Shown piece by piece: positions 45,386-56,474 of a DNA stretch of 64,000 bases (its first letter is position 1; every line of letters starts with the position of its first letter). The stretch spans positions 427,001-491,000 of the forward strand of contig WPIO01000022.1 in assembly GCA_009760855.2 (NCBI GenBank), read 5' to 3'. The notes under the pieces were generated by a model, which saw only the letters and a list, made by a program, of their open reading frames with translations, made no database searches and was not told the DNA's origin. Position numbers and translations under genes: made by a program. This DNA is from Cristatella mucedo. Taxonomy: Eukaryota > Bryozoa > Phylactolaemata > Cristatellidae.

Positions 45386-47236
45386 TCTATTGTGAGCACC
45401 TTTCGGGTCGAGGTCAGCCTTCGCCCTAAAGGTCGCAGCTGGCTCTGGCCGATGCCGCTTCTAGGCATATGAAGGCATAGGCTACCCAGCTAGACATAAT
45501 CGTTCTGTATGGTCTCGACTCGAGGCAAACGTGAAGGCCTCGCCTTGCATGGCAATGAGCAAGCGCAGGTGCCGCTCACCCGGTTTGATGCGACTCAGCT
45601 TGACCTCGAACTCTCGAACCCCAGCAGCCAACCGACAAAGTCTCAAAAAGCCATCGAAGCTGTCGAACGCTTTGCAAGACATCTCAAGCATACTGAAATA
45701 GCTTGAAGTAAGAGGTACCGGTGCACACGCGACGGAGCACAAATACTATGAAGATACTGAGTTAGATGCTTGCATAGTGCTACAAATGCCTGGTCAGTAG
45801 TTAGGGAGCTAGAACATCTTAAAACTAATGATTCCAACCCTTTCGTAAAAGCCTTATGACAACTAAGATCATTATCTAAGATGTCCAGACCCCAGTTTGA
45901 CTTGTTGTTCGATACCTAAGCTATTTGCCTTTGTTAATGAGTGAGCTTTTTACAATGTTTTTGTATCTGTCTCATTAGCTAATCTGTATTAGCACTGTTG
46001 TTGGGTACTAGCATAGATTTGATGATCAGCAATCCTCAATAGGCAGGTTTTGTGAACCGGGGCCTGCTTACTATTAGTGATCAAGCGATTTCGGACAGAA
46101 GAGTGTGCCACTCCATTCACTGTCAGTTAGCTTGAATATGTGTCTGGTCTGTCTGCTTGCTTGTGATTCAGTAAAGGTGTTCTCTCAACAATTGGTGAAT
46201 TTGCACAACGTTATTCTTCTGTGTGGGAGAGAGCATATTCAACTCCCGAGGCCGACAAGGCATAATCTTGCATTGCAGTTTGTAAGTCTTATGGAAGTTT
46301 AGCAATGCTTATAGCTTTTTAGTTTACATTTCTTCATGTCTAGTAAACATTCTATTGTGTTGTTTGACCAAAATTTTAATATTAGGCTTTGTTATTATTC
46401 CTGCAGTATGCATGTCAGTTAAGAAGAACAGAGTTTCGTGCTTGAGCAGATACTGTACAACATCTAGCACGACATCTAGCTGTCTGAATAAATGTCGACG
46501 GCTTTCCCCTCAGTCCATCTTGTAGTAAGCAGCTTTGTTTTGTAAGATAGCGAGATCTGTGCATTAAGGAGCAGAGTTCTGATTCCAGATCGTATAATTT
46601 TGTGACCGTATAGCAGGGTCCTGCCAGAAGTCGGTGTAGACCAAACCGAGGCTTAAAGAAGTTGCCACAGCAATGAGATACAAGTGAAATACCAATGTGG
46701 GTTTCCTAAGTTTGACTGCTTGAGGTTTTCGTGTAGCATCAGTATTTAGTCAACTAACTCGATTACGACATATAATAATAATCGATTACAAGATGACTAG
46801 AACGCAGATATATCATCGTACAGTGGCTGTAGACTTTTTTGCTTACACTGCCCTCCAAAAGTTTCTATGCACCTGGTCCTCCGATCTGAGTTTGGTTGTT
46901 GCTAATACCAGTATTCGAGTAAGTCATTAAGCTACACTCAATATTAAAATGTAACAATCTGTCAAAATAATATTGCACTAAATTGCAGTTAGCTACGCCT
47001 TCCTTAGTAAGTAAGTGCATTCGTCGGCAACCTAGTCAACGTTTCCCATGTAAACAGTTGGGGATGTGTGGTCATGCGACTACCAGCCCCCCCCCCAGAT
47101 GCCATCCAGCAGAACCCATGTTTGGCACTTTTCGTCACCGATGATGCGTCGGCCAATTATGAGCTAAGGTACCCGATGTCTCCTTGACCTGTTGAGGCCA
47201 GCCCCTGCCATAGAGACGCTCGGTACGCGACTAGAA

Positions 47237-47312
47237 CGTGCCTCCAGCTGTATACCTTTTTAAGGGTTCAAGAGCGTGCCTCCAGCTGTATACCTTTTTA
47301 ACGGTTCAAGAG
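47237..47312 (+). repeat. 38-bp tandem duplication
   Basis: Two copies (47237-47274 and 47275-47312) differing at one base (TAAGGG against TAACGG). Confidence 0.95.
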
Positions 47313-47339
47313 CAGTCTTGATGTTGCTGCACGGAGATG

Positions 47340-49080
47340 GCCATTAAAACCTAGAAATCAGATGCCAGACCGATCGTTGTTCTCAATTTTCCAATTACAA
47401 CATCGTGATCAATAGTGTCAAACGAAGCTGGCAGATCGAGCAGGACCAGAGCAGCAACGTTACCATCATCGTTGCTACCTAGGATGACGTTGGTCATGCG
47501 GAAGAGTGCGGTTTCAGTAGAGTAGTGTTGCTTAAATTGTAAGGGGAAATTCTGAGGGATGGGAAGTCATGTCCCCACCCCTATATGAGTTATCTTCCTG
47601 TCAGCACATTTATTGATATTTCTCAAATACTAATTGAACGACCGGCATGCAAATTAACACTATCAACAAGGGCAGCAATATCTTTCTTTTGATTTAGCTA
47701 TAGTTCTGATGACCTGTAAAAGTCAAGGTCAAGTTTTCAGCTAAAATTAGGCAAACATTGCTTCCTTGGACATCCAACAGATTCATTACTATGCATTATG
47801 GAAATATGCCAAACCTCTCAGAAGATGCAGGACACTTTTGTTTACCCTAATTGTTTTTAAAAAAATAAATAAAAATTGTGACGTTTGAAAATCCCGGCTG
47901 AAGTTGGTCTGATAATTCGTTCTTGTTAATGTGTCCTACAAGCTGCTCACCCTCAGTCTTTTCAAGAATCTTGGACAAAAAAGGGAAGAAAGGAGATGAC
48001 GGTTATTTTCTTGGACGTTAGGATCCAATCTAGGCATTTTAAATCTTGGTCGAACGATGTCTGATTTAAAATACTTTTGAAAAGCAACATTGTCTAGTGA
48101 AGCATTAAAACCTGAGTGACCGATGGAATACTTTGTCCGCAAGGGAATACTAAAAGCAGAAGTATAACGTCTGCATGTGATGAACCTTTTTACTAGACTT
48201 AATTATAATAACCACTTCATCTACAGAAAGCTTTAAAGTTTCTTAAGGTATGTCACAGGTTGCATTCGATGCTTGCATTTGTCGGTGAATATGTGGAGGT
48301 ACAACCATGTGCAATTTGTCGATGGAGAATGAGGAAAGCTTATCAGCCATGCAATTACCATCATCGGAGTGAGGCTACCTAGTTTCGTCCATTAACTAAT
48401 TCAAATCTTAAATAATTCACGTCTTATAAATTAGTTTAGGGTCTGACTGGTAAGACTACTGTTTGCAAATGGACAAAGGAAGCCCCGACATTTCTAAGCT
48501 TCTGGCTTTTGAGAGGGATGCAGTCTTGAACTTGGCTTCCTATTGTTTTCTGTCTTAGACATCTTAAAGAGGTATTCAAACCTATACTTTGAACTGGCTC
48601 CTTTTTCAAGTTGATGGTTAGGTTAATGGAAAGGTGTCTATGCAACTCTGTATGCAGTTAGTGTTTAGGGGATCATGCTTGTCGAGAGCACTCCCAAGTT
48701 TTGAGTTTACTGCATCAATGAAAGTATCGAGGCTGTCAGCTGAGTCTTGATGCAGATCAACAAGACCAGCATTGCTGACAGAGTTAAACAATGTCTCAGT
48801 TCCGATGCTTTTTAAGTTTCGTTTCTGGACGCACTCGGTGCTGCTGTGCTCATACGAAGGAACAGGAACTGCAATCAGCATCTGGCTATGATCTGACTTG
48901 GCACATAACAAGTTCACTGGGGCAGACACCCGTTGTGATCTCGAGAGCTGTGAATACGGCTATCAAAATTAATTGCATAGCAAATGTGTTTAACCCAGCC
49001 AAAATTCTCCAGACCAGCAAGAAACAACCTGACTGTTTCTTGGATCATTAACTTGGATTCTAAAATATCCCGAAATCAAC
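47340..49080 (-). pseudogene. L2/CR1-like LINE relic, endonuclease end to RT
   Basis: Minus-strand frames, from high to low coordinates: FLAGLENFGWVKH (end of the endonuclease domain, usually FLDLLExFGLxQHV), DTFIDAVNSKLGSALDKHDP (the linker), RPRFKMPRLDPNVQENNRH then LSSLFCPRFLKR (approach to RT), and near 47400-47540 LPASFDTIDHDVVIGKL (RT block 2). There are many stops and indels. It looks closer to the second LINE family than to the copy at 26266. Confidence 0.72.
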
Positions 49081-49104
49081 AACGGCCTGTCACGCAGGAC
49101 TATT

Positions 49105-49380
49105 TTGGTCTCTGTCTGTCTGTCTCTTTCTGTCTCTGTCTGTCTCTGTCTATCTCTGTCTGTCTCTGTCTCTGTCTATCTCTGTCTGTCTCTGTCTGTC
49201 TCTGTCTGTCTCTGTCTGTCTCTGTCTGTCTCTGTCTGTCTCTGTCTGTCTCTCCCTGTCTCTCCCTGTCTCTCCCTGTCTCTATCCCTCTGTCTGTCTA
49301 TTTCTGTCACTGTCTCTCTCTGTCTCTCTCTCTGCCTCTCTCTGTGTGTCTCTGTGTGTCTCTCTCTGTCTGTCTCTGTC

Positions 49381-49470
<90 letters not shown>

Positions 49471-49543
49471 GCTCTGTCTCTCTCTGTCTCTCTCTCTCGC
49501 TCTGTCTCTCTGTCTGTCTCTCTGTCTGTCTCTCTCTCTCTGA
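49105..49543 (+). repeat. Long (CTGT)n/(CTCT)n microsatellite
   Basis: About 430 bases of pyrimidine-rich TCTGTCTC, CTGTCTGT and TCTCTCTC words. Very long open frames on both strands across it are artefacts of the repeat. Confidence 0.97.
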
Positions 49544-49964
49544 CACACAAGGACTGTTTTGTTCGTGCTCCTACATACCTTTACAAAGCTGAGACCTGCA
49601 GCAGTAGTTCTCAGAATAATGAAACAATGTCTTTCTAACGTGAAAGGTTTGTTGCTGAAGAGGTTCTGCTGGTCTGAAGGCTTTCGAGCTTATTTTTACA
49701 ATTTTTTTTTAATGATATCCTTCTCTTGCTGCTGTCCTTCCATTTCCAAGCACTCTTTGCTGCTACTGCTGAGCTACATCAACAGCACTCTTTCGAATTG
49801 TCATTTGCTTCTCAACCTTTCTCTATGTCGCTTAAGAGGCAGTCTGTTGGCTGTCGATTTCGCATTGGAAGCCTGAGACGGTGAGTGTGCTATAAGAACC
49901 TTCCCAGTGACAATTTGGTCCTCGTAGGTCTATAGAGTTAAACAAGGATATGCTGTTTGTGTAG

Positions 49965-50015
<51 letters not shown>
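49965..50015. repeat. (TA)n followed by a T run
   Basis: About 18 TA units, then about 16 T residues, 185 bp upstream of exon 4. Confidence 0.95.
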
Positions 50016-50199
50016 ACATGTAGCCTATAGGATCTTATGATGTCGTTGTTGTGAATGATGTGACAAGTAGCCTACTGTCTCTAGTGTCTGAATGTTAGTA
50101 AAATGCACCACTGGTTGTCATACACAATGCCCGGGCATTTGCGATGCCAGATTTCTCTTGTTCAAGCTGCTTCGTGTTATTTAAAGATGTTCTTTATAG

Positions 50200-50354
50200 G
50201 CTGGGAGTCGCAGATGTTGGAATCAGGATTCATAGCTATTCTGCTCTGTCCTGTTACCTCCACCAGAGCACTGCCACAGTCGACCGGCTCCCCGACTCCA
50301 TGGATTGCACTTTGGGCGTACCGGTGGCTCATCTTCAGAATAATGATCGGTGCG
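50200..50354 (+). CDS. LMF1: LMF1 exon 4 (membrane segments 4-5)
   Basis: This exon encodes the last two bases of Gly169 and residues 170-220. The acceptor is TTCTTTATAG at 50199 and the donor is GTGAGT at 50355 (phase 0). It starts with the strongly conserved WESQMLESGF block, followed by a hydrophobic stretch ending in Cys-Pro. After a Ser/Thr/Pro loop comes the conserved tryptophan-rich helix RWLIFRIMIGA. Length and order match vertebrate LMF1. A second reading frame is also open through the whole exon, which matters if the microexon is skipped (see findings). Confidence 0.95.
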
Positions 50355-51626
50355 GTGAGTGCAATGTCAGGCAGTGCCTTCCTCATGCACTTAGGGGGAG
50401 TGATTAGGGAGGTGTGTACACATCCCTAGAAGGCTCTAAGATTCGTTTGGACACATCTCGATGTGATTACACTGTCACCGACATGATTCCTTTTCAGCAT
50501 ATGCAAAGTGCCCAATTCGAGATTTATTTCTCCAAGGATGCTGCTATACAAGTATCTTAATTTATTATTGCTGCCGACGTTGTATATTATTAAGTTTGGT
50601 GCCTAGATTCTCCACCTTTGCAATACCGTTATAGTCCACAATACCAGAATGCAGATCGTAAATCTCTGAATATTTGCTCTTTTACGTGTGGCAGTCAAGT
50701 TATTGCTGGTTGATGTGACTGTGATTGGGTCGGCAACCCTCCTGGGATATGAATAGCGATCAACTGATTCTCGTGGGCCGTATTGGTCTGTAGTTAAGGC
50801 CACGTGCCCAAACACTGCTCGTCCTGGCTGGCCCTCACAGGACTCAGTGGTAGCCTGGGAATCGCTGGCCAGTTTTTGTGCCAGTTTAAAGTAGGATCTG
50901 GTGCCTGAGTCCGAACATGGCTAGCATGATAAATGGGCCATATTTTCTCACCTGTCGTTAACCACCTGCAGCCCTCGACGAGACAGCTGCCCCCTAGTCT
51001 GGCGGGGTGTTGACATTACCGTGGCTAATTCCTTGTACACTGCCAGCTTGCGACTTACAATAAGCCTCTAATTTTTGACTGTCTCTCTAGGCCGATGTGA
51101 CCTTGAATGGCAGTGTCGGAGGCTGTAGCCTGCAGCTGCACTTTTTGTAAACCGACGATGCCGACAGCCTGTCGGTACTAGGGCAGCATCGTTGTCCCAC
51201 AGCCGGTTGTGGTCCAGAGTACCCAAGGAACCCTGTTATCCCGAGACGACGTAGCCTATATGCTCGTGCTTTGACGAGAGAGTTTGTTACTTTTTACCGA
51301 CTGCGGCCTCTGCCGGAAGTTGCCCGGACGATCCGCAACGAACGTTATAGAAAAAGCCAAACTGCCTGTACACGTTGCCCCATATTTACCAGTGGCTCGG
51401 TGGCAGAGTCAGCAAACTACTAGGCTGCGGTACATACGAAGGCAGTTGGTTGGTACAGTCGACTTCGCGTAGAGGAATACGCTCGGGCCGGCAAATAAGT
51501 ATTCTTATTCTTATTCGTGGAATATTGCCATATGCGAGTGAGACTAATATTGCTTAAAACTTAAAACAGAGTTTCTTTATTGTCAATTTAACAACGTGAA
51601 ACAATCAAAGCACACTAACGCTCTGA

Positions 51627-53285
51627 TTATAGAAAGAAGTCTGTAATTTTCCGCTGGATGCGATTTTGGGATTCATTTTCCTTGATCTTATCTGCAATTG
51701 CACAGCACTCATTGTATTCTGTAAGATTTAGCTCCAAGTAATGACGAACAGTTTCCAGTGCATGTAGTGCTTCTTTGTGCATTACTCTGCTTACCCCTGG
51801 CAACTGCATCTCTTCAAGCTCTTCTATGTCGTTGTCATCATCCCCATTTTGATGCTTGGGCTGAACTTGCTTGCAAATTCTAGCATCGGCTAACGTGCCA
51901 TGGGATGCGGCTTCGTTATCGCAGTCTGCAAAAGCCTCGAAATCTTCCTGCGTGACTTGCTTCTCCTAGCTCAGTAGCCACTGCTGGAATCGGCAGAACA
52001 TCAATTTCATTGTCGTCCGAACCAACAGTCGAGAAGTCAGCTTTTCTGAAACAGTTTCGGATCGTTGCTGGTGGCACCAGCAACAACGCCTGCTTCACCA
52101 TGTGCAAGGCAGTTTGCACAGCAATTGACCTTGCCTAATCAATAACTGACCGTCCTTATTCAACGGTCTTAAGAATCTTCTGTTCTGTAGTGGATTTGCA
52201 GAGTGCCGATGATTCCTTGATCCAGCGGCTGCATAAGAAATGTTGTGTTTGGTGGCACAAGCTCCAGTTTGATATTTTTGAGTTTCCCTCCTACTTTATG
52301 ACAAGCCGCATTTTTGGCAAAGAGATAGATTTTTCGATTGCTTAGCTCCCGATCAAATTTAAGAAGAATATCAGTCAAAATTGGACTGGTCATCCAAGCG
52401 TTGCTTCTGCTGAAATACGGTAAAGGCAGCCGAGCAGTTCGAAAAACACCGGGTATTTGCAAATCCCCCCTGTGCATGCCTTCTTTTCGGTGCCGTTAGC
52501 GGTGTAGAGCAGAAGCACACAGTCATTCGTTCTTTTGGCGTCTTTCCACCAGTTGGTTGAGTACCAGTGACAGCTGATGTTCCTGAGGGGGCCGCTTTGT
52601 ACAATAGGTCTGTTTCGTCTGTTTATTAGAGATATCGGATGTACGGTATCCTTTAATCAAGACTTTGGCAATCCAATTTTCGGCTCTGGTATAATCTGCA
52701 GCAGCTCTTTCACTTCGAACCTTCATGAGCATAATGCTGTGCCTAATTTTAAGATGCTCTAGCAAGCCATTTATTGGAATAAACGACGTTCAACCAAGCG
52801 TCAGTGCTAGCTTCAATGCCTTCTTCTTCGTCATTAATTCGTGGGCCATTTATCACAGCATTTAGCTGCCGCATTTAATACAAACCATTCCGTCAGCGAA
52901 CGGGCAACTTCTTCTTTTGGACGATCACGCTTCTTCTTAAATACAAAATATAATTCATTTGTATAGCGCCCTACCTAAGAGAACTTAATCTCTATTCAGG
53001 CGATACACGTATGCCTCGGCGCTCGAGCCCACGACCTCAGCCAGACCTTGGTCGGGGCGAGCCCCTTGACCGTTGGACTAAGCCAGCTCGGCTTTTTGGT
53101 TTAGATTCCCTTTGTTGGCGCTTCGTTTTGAATCTTTTTTCTGCTTTCTTTATTTTGGAGATAGTCGACTGACTCACGTTGAACTTCTCAGCAACAGCAG
53201 GTTGCTTTTTGTTTTTCAACGCCTCCAAAACTTGCAGCTTTTTCCAATTGTAAGGATTTCTTTTCGAAGCACTAGCCGTGACACT
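51627..53285 (-). pseudogene. Tigger/pogo-like transposase pseudogene
   Basis: Reading down the minus strand: a helix-turn-helix (VLEALKNKKQPAVAEKF, VSQSTISKIKK, about 53150-53240); a SINE; a DNA-binding remnant; the DDE domain with DETDLLYK at about 52597-52621 (first Asp kept), KTPKERMTVCFC, AWMTSPI, then LFAKNAACHK where LxxDNxPAH is expected, and PNTTFLMQPLDQGII (third acidic site kept). The C-terminal tail ends at the stop near 51627. Several stops and frameshifts separate these blocks, and loss of the second catalytic Asp shows it is inactive. Confidence 0.88.
52949..53096 (-). mobile_element. SINE-B copy inside the Tigger-like element
   Basis: Antisense: AATTCATTTGTATAGCGC, AGAGAACTTAATCTCTATTC, GCGCTCGAGCCCACGACC and GGACTAAGCCAGCTCGG. 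Transposase coding similarity is found on both sides, so the SINE arrived later. Confidence 0.92.
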
Positions 53286-53614
53286 TTTATATTTTTAGCG
53301 TTGCCGTAAAGAAATTTATAAATACCTAGGTATTAGCCCATCTAAAATGACGTTGTTATGACAGCGAAGCCCTCGCTAGTTCGGGTACCGGGCACAACGC
53401 CTGATATGTGCAAAGACCGTAGTTAGCGATGTGCCGACTGTAACAACACAGTGCTCGGTATTTTGCTCGAAGTGCTAACGACAAGACCTTATAAAGAAAA
53501 GCATAAAAATGGCCTATATTGCGGCTCATACAACAGCTAACTTATAGCCGGCACTCTAATAGGCTTATAGTAGCTCAGCTCAGTGCTAAGACTCACCGAC
53601 CAGCAGACCGTTGC

Positions 53615-53717
<103 letters not shown>

Positions 53718-54289
53718 GAGTGGTTTATATAATAGTCAGGTCATACATCGTGCCACGATCTCATTTTTACATAATCATACATCGCTCTGCTCATAAGTCT
53801 CGGCTTATTGTGGCTATTCCATAAGCTGCGGCTCAGTTCTAATTCAGTGGTTAACCTCATAACGCGGCAGAGCTCACAGTTCGATATCCAGATTCAGCTA
53901 TCAAGCTGAAAGTCCATATAGATTATGCTTATTATCGTATGCGCTGTAAATATGCTCTCAAGCGGAGTAAGAATAAAAATTCAATCTCAACTCCTATCTT
54001 TATATGCGGAGTATTACAAGAAGTTGATTCCCCGAGCCAGTCTTGATTTGAGTGGAAATTATTTACTGAAGTTGAATTCTAGCGTGCATTTGTGTACAGG
54101 GTTGGCTGCGGTTCTGTCAGTCGCTGTGAGAGCCCTAGCTTTGCCTAGAACGTAAATCTTGCTCTGAATGCACAAATCTTGTTCAGAGTGAGCTCTGTTA
54201 TGTTTCACTGCCCCGCCGTGCATGGAGAAAGGCCATACGATGTATTTATTTCATGGTGGATGTGCCGCCGATAAGCTACCGACCCTAAC

Positions 54290-55150
54290 AGTTTTCTTTC
54301 GGCATGCAAAGTTGTCTTTGCAATTTCGTTGGAAACCGCGAGTTTTTGGAAATATTTTGATTCAGCACTGCACGACTAATTATGAAGTGGTGCCTATCTG
54401 GCCACCCTGTCGCAAGGAATGGAAGCAATGCTTGATGAGTTGTGTCATCAGCTGTTGCTCGTCTTGAGGCTTCGCATTGATCGTATGCCGCCATTTGAGT
54501 CTGGTGAAGAACAGCAGCAATGTGCTCCTCGTCTAGCCACTCACAATCTGTGTGCCGACATTCGGATGCAACCATGCCGAGTGCATCTGCTACAACAAGC
54601 TCTTTCCACAGTGTACGTACTTGCCGAGCTGGTTTGGTCTAGCGGTTAAGGTGCTCGCCCCGACCAAGGTCTGACTGAGGTCGTGGGCTCGAGCCCCGAG
54701 GCATATGTGAAGCGCCTGAATAGAGATTAAGTTCTCTTGGGGCGCTATATAAATGAATTATATATATATATATTATATATACCAAGGTGAAGTGATAGAG
54801 CAGGCGGGGAAGTCTCATCCGCTGTAATCGCGATGCGATCTCAGCGATGGGCGTATTTACGATGCCAAGTAGTGGTTCACGATCGCTTTCCACTACGAAG
54901 CTCTGCCCAAAGACCCACTGGGGAAACGTTCGAGGCCAAGTTGGACAGCCATAATCTTCTTTTCTACTGGGAGCATGCCTTTACTGAACTGGAACCAAAG
55001 CTCGAGAAGCATACACGACAGGTCGCTAGTTTTGGATCAATACCGAACCGTGGCCGTGCTGAGAGGCATCCACCGACAAAGTATTGGGCAAATTTGCATC
55101 ATATAAGCCTTACTGAGGAGCTTTCATGGCAGTGCTTTTAATGCCGTCAA
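54290..55150 (-). pseudogene. Gypsy RNase H and post-RNase H linker
   Basis: Blocks seen: LSVDASQHGHGSVLIQ (RNase H start), RPVVYASRA, FVVESDREPLLGI, LQRMRLPRLLYHFTLVY, a SINE-B insertion, then KELVVADAL and the linker with GWP. The conserved reading is broken exactly between FTLVY and KELVVADAL by the SINE. Confidence 0.82.
54628..54762 (+). mobile_element. SINE-B copy inside gypsy RNase H
   Basis: Near-consensus: GCTGGTTTGGTCTAGCGG (A-box), GTCGTGGGCTCGAGCCCC (B-box), GAAGCGCCTGAATAGAG, ATTAAGTTCTCTTGGGGCGC and TATAAATGAATTATATATA. GTACGTAC-like flanks lie on the left, and a TA-rich tail on the right. Confidence 0.95.
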
Positions 55151-55362
55151 AGGCTTTAGCTCCGTTGGCGTCCCATACCATGGGGTCACTACCTGCGCGT
55201 CAAATGTCGTAGAGATGTAGACCCGTCAGCTAACTTAGGGCTTAATTTTACTAAGTAATTAGTCATTCCTAGCAGCCGAAAGACAACTAACTTTGATGAA
55301 GGCGCAGTACAAATCTCTTATGGCCTTCACCTTGGCGGGTCTGGCCTAATGCCCCCGGCTGA

Positions 55363-56010
55363 TTATTCCTGGTCCAGGTAAGAAATGTAAGTCTGGCCAA
55401 ACTTGTACTTATCTGCATTACGGCCAAAGTTGATCTCGCGGCATCGCGATACAACCTGCCCCAGTCTCGTGTCATATTCCTCAATCGTGGACCTACTTAC
55501 AAGAATGTCATTAATGTATATATGCACCCCAAGGATTTCCGAAAGGTGACTAGCGATAATTCTGTGAAACACATTGAGGGCTGAAGTAATACCAAATGGC
55601 CAAGGCAAAAATCGAATGTGTCCCAGCGGTATGGCAATGGTCGTTAGAAGACAGGTGACTTTATCGGGGGCCACCTGCATTAACCCAGGTACGGGGTCCA
55701 GTAAACTACAATACTTGGAGCCAGCTAAGCTTGCAAAGATCTCCTCGGGCGTCTGGAGCTGATAACTATTCGCGTTGAATTGCATCATTTAGTGGCCTTA
55801 GGTCAATCCACATGCTGAGCTTTTCTGTGCTAGGCTTCATAACTAATACAGTCGGGCTTATCCATTCTCAGGCTTCGGTAACTTTTGCAAACATTCAGTC
55901 TTTCGCCAGGGCATGCAAGTGATTCTTAAACCGGTCCCTGTACTCGAAAGGGACTCGACGTGCCGCCCGTCTAACCGGCTGGGCATCTGGGAGCTGCATA
56001 GTTTTGTATT
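55363..56010 (-). pseudogene. Gypsy reverse transcriptase
   Basis: RT blocks in order: VPFEYRDRFKNHLHALAKD, WISPTVLVMKPS, MWIDLRPLN, QTPEEIFASLAGSKYCSLLD, FGITSALNVFHRI, and the catalytic box YINDI (expected Y-x-D-D) at about 55500-55520, with one catalytic Asp replaced. Stops lie within the first half. Confidence 0.88.
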
Positions 56011-56300
56011 TGCCGGAAGGCATCCCAACTGATTGTTGATGTTTGGAAAGACATTCCTCGGATTAATAGTGGTATGGTGTGGGGCAGCGACTGACAGGGC
56101 GTATTCTTTGATTACGTGTGAGATTGGGTAGGCCGAATAGAGCTTGCATGTATTCGGTTATGACAGTTAATTGCCCGGTCTGCTGCCCTTAGTACTCATG
56201 TGCTTGGAACTCATCCTGACCCCGTACTGACAGAGGTGTGCCACCACAGGCATAGAGTTTGACCTTCGCCGGCTTGGGAGCATCGTCACCAAAGCAGCTA

Positions 56301-56474
56301 CATTTGACTCCACTTATAGTAATACGCTCGGTCCTGAAAATAAGCATTCTCATATGTGGAGGATTGCCGTATGCGAAGTATGACTTAATTTGCAAAAAAA
56401 TCTGGGACGCAGAACTGCTATTCTTTTAAGCGGAGTAGTCTCGTATCCAATATTCTTGTAGGCGGAGTCGACTG
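56301..56474. mobile_element. Tigger-related MITE (174 bp) inside the gypsy element
   Basis: The left end CATTTGACTCCACTTATAG and the right end (read inward, CAGTCGACTCCGCCTACAAG) are imperfect inverted repeats. The left half aligns with the left end of the Tigger-like element at 51456-51545 (AATACGCTCGG, AATAAG-ATTCT, ATTGCC-TATGCGA). TA precedes the left end; the right TA is mutated. The MITE lies just after the protease coding region. Confidence 0.7.

Larger units (their letters stand above)
41019..50199 (+). other. LMF1 intron 3
   Basis: Phase-1 intron with GTAAGA at 41019 and TTATAG at 50199. Stretches with nothing recognised include 41445-42290, 43435-44330, 44800-45120, 45390-47230 and 49545-49960. 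Confidence 0.9.
51456..53440 (-). mobile_element. Tigger/pogo-like DNA transposon, decayed
   Basis: The boundaries are TA-CAGTCGACTTCG at 51456 and CCGACTG-TA at 53440, so the ends are CAGTCG inverted and flanked by TA, as in pogo elements. It contains the transposase relic described separately and a SINE-B insertion at 52949-53096. Without the SINE it is about 1.84 kb. The right terminal repeat is weak beyond six bases, so that end is uncertain. Confidence 0.7.

Noticed and set aside
49105-49638. Open frames of up to 202 codons rich in Cys/Leu/Ser, or Arg/Glu/Thr on the other strand
   Set aside because: Translation of the CTGT/CTCT microsatellite.
50186-50199. Alternative acceptor before ATGTTCTTTATAG so that exon 4 would begin MFFIGWESQ
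   Set aside because: It would need a phase-0 donor in exon 2, whereas the consensus donor GTAAGT there is phase 2. The microexon solution restores the conserved residues exactly.
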